Assembly (NCBI GenBank): GCA_900758895.1
Contig: CAAETG010000102.1
Span: 1 to 11,343 of the forward strand
Source: Bacilli bacterium
Lineage (GTDB): Bacteria; Bacillota_I; Bacilli_A; RF39; UBA660
Length of the DNA: 11,343 nt
Reading direction: 5' to 3'
Both the position numbers and the translations under genes were made by a program. The stretch's first letter is position 1; every line of letters begins with the position of its first letter. Under the pieces are notes generated by a model. The model was not told where the DNA came from. It saw only the letters and a list, made by a program, of their open reading frames with translations, and searched no databases. Shown in pieces: positions 6,945 to 11,343 of this stretch.

Positions 6945-6974
6945 TTGAACGAACAAATGTATTTGCGATATAAT
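6945..6974 (+). promoter_or_regulatory. Promoter of the small SOS-linked gene
   Basis: TTGAAC (6945-6950) and a perfect TATAAT (6969-6974) are 18 bases apart. Both overlap or flank LexA-box-like element 2. ACGAACA (6949-6955) and TGTTCGT (6974-6980) form a 7-base inverted repeat 18 bases apart that brackets the -10. Confidence 0.7.
6950..6965. promoter_or_regulatory. LexA-box-like element 2 (small-gene side)
   Basis: CGAACAAATGTATTTG has a perfect CGAAC half-site and the RNRYGT centre of the Gram-positive LexA box, with a degenerate right half. It lies between the -35 (TTGAAC, 6945-6950) and -10 (TATAAT, 6969-6974) of the small gene. Its core CAAAT-GT-ATTTG (6954-6965) is a perfect 12-base palindrome. 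Confidence 0.65.
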
Positions 6975-6996
6975 GTTCGTGTAAGGAGTGAGGTAT

Positions 6997-7143
6997 ATGG
7001 TAAATGTTTTAAAAAAATTTGGAGGAGCAATTATGCTTTATGCAGTTATCTTTTTTGGAATTGTAGCTATCTGTTCGAGAGTGAGTGATGTAAATCAAGA
7101 TTTTTCGTCTATAAATGATGAAATGGTTGCTCTTCATGAGTAA
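6997..7143 (+). CDS. Small single-pass membrane protein divergent from lexA; candidate SOS division inhibitor
   Basis: This 48-residue ORF starts at ATG 6997, eight bases after AAGGAG (6983-6988), and ends at TAA 7141. It begins MVNVLKKFGG, runs through one membrane helix (about 11-28, AIMLYAVIFFGIVAIC), and ends in a short acidic tail rich in Asp, Ser and Glu. Two lysines before the helix predict N-in, C-out. It has no LysM domain. In Bacillus yneA and in Staphylococcus sosA, a small membrane protein divergent from lexA stops cell division during SOS. Position, single helix and a LexA-box-like promoter all match that role, but I recognise no family, so function is inference. A second in-frame ATG (codon 13) lies inside the helix and is a poorer start. 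The ORF is too short for many gene finders. Confidence 0.72.
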   Translation: MVNVLKKFGGAIMLYAVIFFGIVAICSRVSDVNQDFSSINDEMVALHE

Positions 7144-7185
7144 CATTGTAAACTTCATGTTATGTTCGTTAATAAAATATGATTT

Positions 7186-7197
7186 TTGTGATATAAT
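7186..7197 (+). promoter_or_regulatory. Extended -10 promoter of the M16 operon
   Basis: TTGTGATATAAT contains TRTG plus a perfect TATAAT (7192-7197). No good -35 is seen. A start near 7204 leaves a leader of about 13 bases carrying AGGTGA (7206-7211). A TGTTCGT half-site (7163-7169) lies just upstream, but no full LexA box accompanies it. Confidence 0.6.
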
Positions 7198-7216
7198 AAC
7201 AAATGAGGTGAAGTAA

Positions 7217-8494
7217 GTGGAGTATAAAAAGTTTGAGTATCCCTCATTTAATTTGTATACGGTAAAGACAAATCGATTTAAAACTTGTCAAATGGAAATC
7301 ATTTTTAAAGAGGAAGCTAGAAGGGAAGATGTTATGTTAAAAACCTTTTTAGCTGATCTGATGAGTGATTGCTCTCATAAATATCATTCTAGAAAAGATG
7401 TTGCTAGATATTTGGAAGAACTTTATCAAGCAAGTTTTTATAGTTTAACAAATAAAACTGGAAATTTAATGATGACTTCTTTCATTCTTAATTTTTTAAA
7501 TCCAAAGTATGTGAATGATGCTAATTATTTAGATCATGTTTTAGAATTACCATTTGAAATGATTTTAAATCCAGCGATTGAAGCAAAAGAATTTGATATT
7601 AAAAATTTTAATGTTGTTAAGAATAGACTTTATGATGAAATATTAAGTGTGGGTGAGAATATCAGTAGAGTTAGCTTAAAAAAAGCTTTAGAAAAATTAG
7701 ATTCAAAGTCACCAACTAGTTATGGAGTGTTGGGAACAGTAGAAGAATTAGAAAATATTAGTCCTAAAACTTTGGCTGATGCTTATCAGGATTTAATTAC
7801 CTCTAATTGTGATATTTACGTTATTGGTGATTTAGATATGGATCAAGTAGCTAATATTATATTTAAATATTTTAAAAATCCAGTAGTAAAAACAAAAGAA
7901 TTGCCAGATTTATATGTTTCTAATCCAGCTTTCAAGAGAGTTAGAAGTTTTTCTGAAAAATCTAAATTTTTAGAAACAAATTTAGTGCAACTTTATAGTT
8001 TAGATGATTTAACTGAAAAGGAAAGAATCACTACCCTTTATTTTTATAATTTCTTACTTGGAGGGGGAGGACTCAATACTAAATTATATCAACTTTTAAG
8101 AGAAAAGAATTCTTTGTGTTATGGTGTTAAGAGTGTGTATTTAAAGTATGATAATTTGCTTCTTATTCAGACGTCTATTAATAAGAATGATGTGAAGAAA
8201 GCACAAAGGTTAATTAAACAAGCATTTTTGGAAATGAAAAAGGGAGAATTTAGTGAAGAAGAACTTCAAAATGCGAAAGAAAGTTTTATTTTTTCTTTAA
8301 ATCTTTCTTTGGATAATCCAGGTGGTATTTTAAATAATTATGTCTTTCATATATTAGATCATCTTCCTTTAATAGAAGATAGAATTAAAATGATAGAAGA
8401 AATTACAAAAGAGGAAATTGTGGCTGTAGCTAGTAAAATTAAACCTAATATTTCTTTTGTGTTGGAAGGTGAGGAAGATCATGGAAATAATTAA
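7217..8494 (+). CDS. yfmF: M16 family protease-like partner subunit, YmfF type
   Basis: This 425-residue protein starts at GTG, five bases after AGGTGA. It has the M16 peptidase fold: an N-terminal half, an inter-domain linker and a C-terminal half with GGGGLNTKLYQLLREKNSLCYGV. Arg295 and Tyr302 in that segment are the substrate-anchoring R/Y pair of M16B partner subunits. The zinc motif HxxEH is absent; the equivalent region reads near DLMSDCSHKYH. The subunit should therefore be non-catalytic and work with the next gene product as a heterodimer. In Bacillus subtilis the pair is YmfF/YmfH; databases name them YfmF/YfmH and associate them with EF-P 5-aminopentanol modification, but no efp or ymfI gene is present here. 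The end overlaps the next gene by 14 bases, so the two are co-translated. Confidence 0.88.
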   Translation: MEYKKFEYPSFNLYTVKTNRFKTCQMEIIFKEEARREDVMLKTFLADLMSDCSHKYHSRKDVARYLEELYQASFYSLTNKTGNLMMTSFILNFLNPKYVNDANYLDHVLELPFEMILNPAIEAKEFDIKNFNVVKNRLYDEILSVGENISRVSLKKALEKLDSKSPTSYGVLGTVEELENISPKTLADAYQDLITSNCDIYVIGDLDMDQVANIIFKYFKNPVVKTKELPDLYVSNPAFKRVRSFSEKSKFLETNLVQLYSLDDLTEKERITTLYFYNFLLGGGGLNTKLYQLLREKNSLCYGVKSVYLKYDNLLLIQTSINKNDVKKAQRLIKQAFLEMKKGEFSEEELQNAKESFIFSLNLSLDNPGGILNNYVFHILDHLPLIEDRIKMIEEITKEEIVAVASKIKPNISFVLEGEEDHGNN

Positions 8495-9752
8495 AATTAA
8501 AGGTATTGATGAAAGTATTTATTTTACGACTGCTAAATGTGGTCTTCCAATTTATATATGGAAAGAAGAATATGCAAAAAGTTTTTATTTGTCACTTAAT
8601 GTGAATTACGGATCTATTCATACGGAATTTAGTATTGATGGCAAAAAATATAAAGTTCCTCAGGGAATTGCCCATTTTATGGAACATATCAAGTTTAATG
8701 TTGACAAAGATACGACTGCGAATGATTTGTTTGATCCACTTGGTAGTGATATTAATGCTTTTACTACCTTTAAATATACTAGTTATTTAGTTTATGGAAC
8801 TAGTAAAGTAAAAGAAAATTTAAATGCTTTATTAGATTATGTATATAATCCTTATTTTACGAAAGAAATGATAAAAAAAGAAAAGGGAATTATTACTTCA
8901 GAAATTAATATGGGAAAGGATCAACCATATAATAGACTTTATTTTGCTTTTAATGAGGCTATGTATCATAAAGAAAAATATAAATATTTGATTACCGGAG
9001 AAGTAGAAGATATAAAAAAAATTGAACTTGATGATATTGAACTTATTTATGATGCTTTTTATCATCCTAAAAATATGTTTTTGATTGTAACAGGAAATGT
9101 AAATCCTTATGAAATTGAACAATTAGTAAATGATAATTTAGAACAAAAAGAATTTAAAGAATATTTAAATCCTAAAATATTACCTGTGAAAGAACCAAAG
9201 TATGTTGTTCAAAAAGAAGTAGAAATATTTGCTAATGTGGAAGTAGAGAAAGCAAAAATTGGTCTTAAAATTCCTAAAAAAGAATTTCAAGGATTAAATG
9301 ATATTAAGCTTAATATTATTTTAAATCTGATTTTATCTAATAATTTTGGGGAATCTTCAGATTTAAAAGAAGAATTATTACAAAATGGAATTATTACATT
9401 TTTAAGTGCTTCTCGTTTTGTTTTGGATGATTATGTTATGATTGATGTTACAATTGAAAGTAAAATATTAGATGAAGCAGTTAAAAGAATTGTGAATGCA
9501 CTTGAGCATTTAGTAATGAGTGAAGAAGATTTAAAAAGAAAAATTCATTCTTCCATTGCAACTTTGGTACTTAATTATGAAGATGTAGAAAATGTTAATA
9601 ATATGATTCAAAATTATCTTGTTTATTATCATGAGATTATTCCTAATTTAAAAGAAATATATGAAAGTATTACTTTAGAAGAAGTAAATGAGGTAATGGC
9701 TGCGATTAGTACAAAAGAAATGACCATTGTTACGATGAAAAAACAAAAATAG
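8481..9752 (+). CDS. yfmH: M16 family zinc metalloprotease, YmfH type
   Basis: This 423-residue protein is the catalytic member of the pair. The inverted zinc motif HFMEH lies at 65-69 (His65 and His69 bind zinc, Glu68 is catalytic), and the third ligand is probably Glu141 in SEINM, 72 residues on. GKDQP just after it recalls the EIxMxxDxP segment of YmfH. The C-terminal half lacks the R/Y pair, which the upstream partner supplies. I start at ATG 8481, six bases after GAGG (8471-8474), and not at the upstream TTG 8457, which would give an unneeded eight-residue extension. There is no signal peptide or membrane helix, so the complex is probably cytoplasmic. The stop codon TAG lies in the terminator stem. 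Confidence 0.92.
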   Translation: MEIIKIKGIDESIYFTTAKCGLPIYIWKEEYAKSFYLSLNVNYGSIHTEFSIDGKKYKVPQGIAHFMEHIKFNVDKDTTANDLFDPLGSDINAFTTFKYTSYLVYGTSKVKENLNALLDYVYNPYFTKEMIKKEKGIITSEINMGKDQPYNRLYFAFNEAMYHKEKYKYLITGEVEDIKKIELDDIELIYDAFYHPKNMFLIVTGNVNPYEIEQLVNDNLEQKEFKEYLNPKILPVKEPKYVVQKEVEIFANVEVEKAKIGLKIPKKEFQGLNDIKLNIILNLILSNNFGESSDLKEELLQNGIITFLSASRFVLDDYVMIDVTIESKILDEAVKRIVNALEHLVMSEEDLKRKIHSSIATLVLNYEDVENVNNMIQNYLVYYHEIIPNLKEIYESITLEEVNEVMAAISTKEMTIVTMKKQK

Positions 9753-9772
9753 TCACTTTATAGTGGCTTTTT
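9751..9772 (+). terminator. Terminator of the M16 operon
   Basis: AGTCACT (9751-9757) and AGTGGCT (9762-9768) form a 7-bp stem with one GU pair around a 4-base loop, followed by TTTTT (9768-9772). The last two bases of the yfmH stop codon are the foot of the stem. It is shorter than the other terminators in the window and may be leaky. Confidence 0.75.
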
Positions 9773-9786
9773 AATTTGTTATTTAG

Positions 9787-9804
9787 TATAATTTTATTAG
9801 GAGG
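9787..9804 (+). promoter_or_regulatory. Candidate -10 and ribosome binding site of the LiaF-like gene
   Basis: A perfect TATAAT (9787-9792) lacks both TG and a clear -35. A start about seven bases on would fall at the AGGAGG (9799-9804) itself, leaving a very short leader. Read-through from the M16 operon is an alternative source of transcript. Confidence 0.4.
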
Positions 9805-9811
9805 AACTAAT

Positions 9812-10456
9812 ATGAATAAGAGAAATATATTTTGGGGTGTTCTTTTAATTTTTGTTGGTATTTTGTTTTTAGGTAGAAATATGGATTGGTGGGATTTTTC
9901 TATTTTCTTTCGAGGTTGGTGGACTTTATTTCTCATTGTACCTTCTATTATTTCAATATTTAGAAGGGAAAGTATGGGGACTTCTTTTTTGATTTTCGTA
10001 TTAGGTGTATTAATGCTTCTGGCTAGTCAAGATATTATTTTATGGGATACTGTTTGGAAATTGTTTGTACCAATTATTATTATTGTTGTTGGATTATCTA
10101 TTATTTTTGCTAATAAAAGTGTGAAAAAACCGAAAACAAATGCGAAAGAATATACGGCTATTTTTTCTAGTATAGATGAAGTTATTGGAGATATAAAAAG
10201 TGATTTTAAAGTTACTTCCGTATTTGGTGGAGTGAAATTAGATTTAAGAGATGTTCAATTAAGAGAAGATTTAGTCATTGATTGTTTTACTTTATTTGGT
10301 GGGATTGATATTCGTTTACCGAAAGATATTAAAGTAGAAGTAAATGGTCTTCCTATATTTGGAGGCGTAGAAAATAAATATCATAATCATGAGAATGCGA
10401 AAGTAACTGTTTATATTAATCATACAACTATTTTTGGTGGAGTTGACTTATTGTGA
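9812..10456 (+). CDS. LiaF-like membrane protein
   Basis: This 214-residue protein has four predicted membrane helices (about 5-22, 29-49, 55-73, 82-102) rich in Trp, Phe and Ile, like the LiaF/DUF5668 membrane domain. A soluble C-terminal domain resembles the cell-wall-active antibiotic response domain of LiaF (DUF2154). It has four FGGV/FGGI turns at 138, 162, 183 and 208, spaced 21-25 residues, as expected for successive coils of a small beta-helix. In Bacillus, LiaF restrains the sensor kinase LiaS during envelope stress. No liaR or liaS gene is adjacent here, so the same job is not assured. The start follows AGGAGG by seven bases. The stop codon TGA overlaps the next gene's GTG start, indicating translational coupling. 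Confidence 0.85.
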   Translation: MNKRNIFWGVLLIFVGILFLGRNMDWWDFSIFFRGWWTLFLIVPSIISIFRRESMGTSFLIFVLGVLMLLASQDIILWDTVWKLFVPIIIIVVGLSIIFANKSVKKPKTNAKEYTAIFSSIDEVIGDIKSDFKVTSVFGGVKLDLRDVQLREDLVIDCFTLFGGIDIRLPKDIKVEVNGLPIFGGVENKYHNHENAKVTVYINHTTIFGGVDLL

Positions 10457-10794
10457 GTTTTGAGGTAAAAAAAGTTAAAATCATTGTGATGGTTCCTAAG
10501 GATTATTTAGAGGAAGTAAGAAAAGCTGTACTTGATATGGGAGCAGGAGTTATTGGCAATTATACTCATTGTTCTACTTCTTTTGAGGGAATTGGGACTT
10601 TTAAACCCAATAGGGAAGCTAATCCTTTTATTGGTGAGAATAATAAAATTGAATATGTGGAAGAAGCAAAATTAGAAGTTATGGTTAATGTAGTAGATGT
10701 CAAAAAAATATTACAGGTTATTAGAGAGGTTCATCCATATGAAGAACCAGGAATTGATATTATTCCTTTACTCGATGAAAATGATTTTAAATGA
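10453..10794 (+). CDS. Stand-alone YqfO/NIF3-insert-like protein
   Basis: This 113-residue protein starts at GTG within a GTGA overlap with the upstream stop; GGTGGAG (10437-10443) can serve as ribosome binding site. It has the features of the CutA/PII-like domain found inserted in YqfO-type NIF3 proteins and also as a free protein: a KIIVMVP first strand, GAGVIGNYTHCS (30-41), GTFKP (48-52), NPFIG (57-61), and HPYEEPGID near the end (94-102). Such proteins form oligomers, and a role in metal or small-molecule sensing has been suggested for the fold. The true ligand is unknown. Coupling to the LiaF-like membrane protein is the only local clue to function. Confidence 0.82.
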   Translation: MSFEVKKVKIIVMVPKDYLEEVRKAVLDMGAGVIGNYTHCSTSFEGIGTFKPNREANPFIGENNKIEYVEEAKLEVMVNVVDVKKILQVIREVHPYEEPGIDIIPLLDENDFK

Positions 10795-10821
10795 AAAAAG
10801 CTATCAAACGATAGCTTTTTT
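10794..10821. terminator. Bidirectional terminator between YqfO-like gene and rpsD
   Basis: A perfect 12-bp stem pairs AAAAAAGCTATC (10794-10805) with GATAGCTTTTTT (10810-10821) around the loop AAAC. It serves both convergent genes. The last base of the YqfO-like stop codon is part of the stem. Confidence 0.92.
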
Positions 10822-10829
10822 GGATTTTA

Positions 10830-11343
10830 TTATCTGTTATAGAATTCAACAATAAGTGATTCATTAATTTCTTGATTAAGTTCACTTCTTTCAGGATATC
10901 TTACATAAGTACCTGTCATTTTGTTGTTATCAAATTCAACAAATGCAGGACGAGTAACCTTAGCTTCTAAGCTTGCTCTAATTGCTGGATGATCTAGGGA
11001 AGTTTCCTTAACTGCGATAACATCGCCTGGCTTGCAAGAGTAAGATGGGATATCAACTTTAACTCCGTTAACAGTGATATGTCCATGATTAACTACTTGT
11101 CTTGCAGCACGTCTCGTACTTGCTAAACCCATACGATAAACAATATTGTCAAGTCTTGATTCAAGAAGTCTTAACATATTTTCACCAGTAACGCCCTTCA
11201 TTTTAGAAGCACGTTCAAATAGCTTGTGGAATTGTTTTTCGTTTAAGCCATACATTGTTCTTACTTTTTGTTTTTCTTGTAATTGAACTCCGTATTCACT
11301 TAATTTCTTTCTTCTATCATTTCCGTGAGCTCCTGGTGCATAT
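10830..11343 (-). CDS. rpsD: 30S ribosomal protein S4 (partial, N-terminus outside window)
   Basis: The visible 170 residues read from the window edge (YAPGAHGNDRRKKLSEYG, then EKQKVRTMYG) to the TAA at 10832-10830. S4 binds 16S rRNA early in 30S assembly and in many bacteria represses its own translation. The S4 RNA-binding domain is clear in RLDNIVYRMGLASTRRAARQ and HGHITVNGVKVDIPSY. The family is about 200 residues, so some 30-35 N-terminal residues, the start codon and any autoregulatory leader lie beyond the edge. An internal ATG at 11255 is not the true start, because conserved S4 sequence continues upstream in frame. Confidence 0.97.
   Translation of the reverse strand, partial: YAPGAHGNDRRKKLSEYGVQLQEKQKVRTMYGLNEKQFHKLFERASKMKGVTGENMLRLLESRLDNIVYRMGLASTRRAARQVVNHGHITVNGVKVDIPSYSCKPGDVIAVKETSLDHPAIRASLEAKVTRPAFVEFDNNKMTGTYVRYPERSELNQEINESLIVEFYNR

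Noticed and set aside
7141..7162. Hairpin TAACAT/ATGTTA after the small gene as a terminator
   Set aside because: The stem is only six AT-rich pairs with a 10-base loop and no T-run follows; some read-through into the M16 genes is possible.
7163..7169. A third LexA box upstream of the M16 operon
   Set aside because: Only one half-site (TGTTCGT) is present, with no CGAAC partner at proper spacing.
9812..10794. Mycoplasma genetic code (TGA as Trp) given the AT-rich, RF39-like style
   Set aside because: Both genes here end with TGA at the expected family length, and Trp is TGG throughout.

Overview
The window looks like chromosome from an AT-rich, low-GC Gram-positive bacterium of the Bacilli. 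The evidence is strong AGGAGG-type ribosome binding sites, extended -10 promoters, a Bacillus-type LexA, a class B sortase with a C-terminally anchored substrate, and a YmfF/YmfH-type M16 protease pair. TGA is used as a stop (LiaF-like and YqfO-like genes) and tryptophan is TGG, so the mycoplasma code is not in use. An uncultured gut lineage near RF39/Erysipelotrichales would fit, but that placement is inference from gene style. No transposase, phage gene, tRNA, rRNA or CRISPR array was seen.

Layout. (1) 1-1511: promoter region and a membrane-anchored surface protein with a DUF6273-like C-terminal domain, ending at a terminator. (2) 1512-3735: a long U32-family protein (RlhA-like architecture), whose end meets the convergent sortase gene inside a shared terminator hairpin. 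(3) 3715-6223: a class B sortase and, divergently, a secreted beta-helix protein ending in a VPQTFD sorting signal, a plausible enzyme-substrate pair. (4) 6229-7143: lexA and, divergently, a 48-residue single-pass membrane protein reading out of a region with two LexA-box-like repeats. This is the position of yneA/sosA-type SOS division inhibitors. (5) 7186-9772: two overlapping M16 genes, one with the R/Y pair and no zinc motif, the other with HxxEH. (6) 9787-10821: a LiaF-like envelope protein coupled by a GTGA overlap to a stand-alone YqfO/NIF3-insert-like protein. (7) 10830-11343: rpsD on the minus strand, cut by the window edge.

How the parts relate: regions 1, 3 and the LiaF-like gene of region 6 concern the cell envelope. 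Region 4 is a compact SOS control unit. The U32 protein and S4 belong to ribosome or RNA biology. The M16 pair is linked in Bacillus only by annotation to EF-P modification. The most noteworthy candidate for something undescribed is the small SOS-linked membrane protein next to lexA. After it come the sortase with Lys at the usual Arg position and its VPQTFD substrate.
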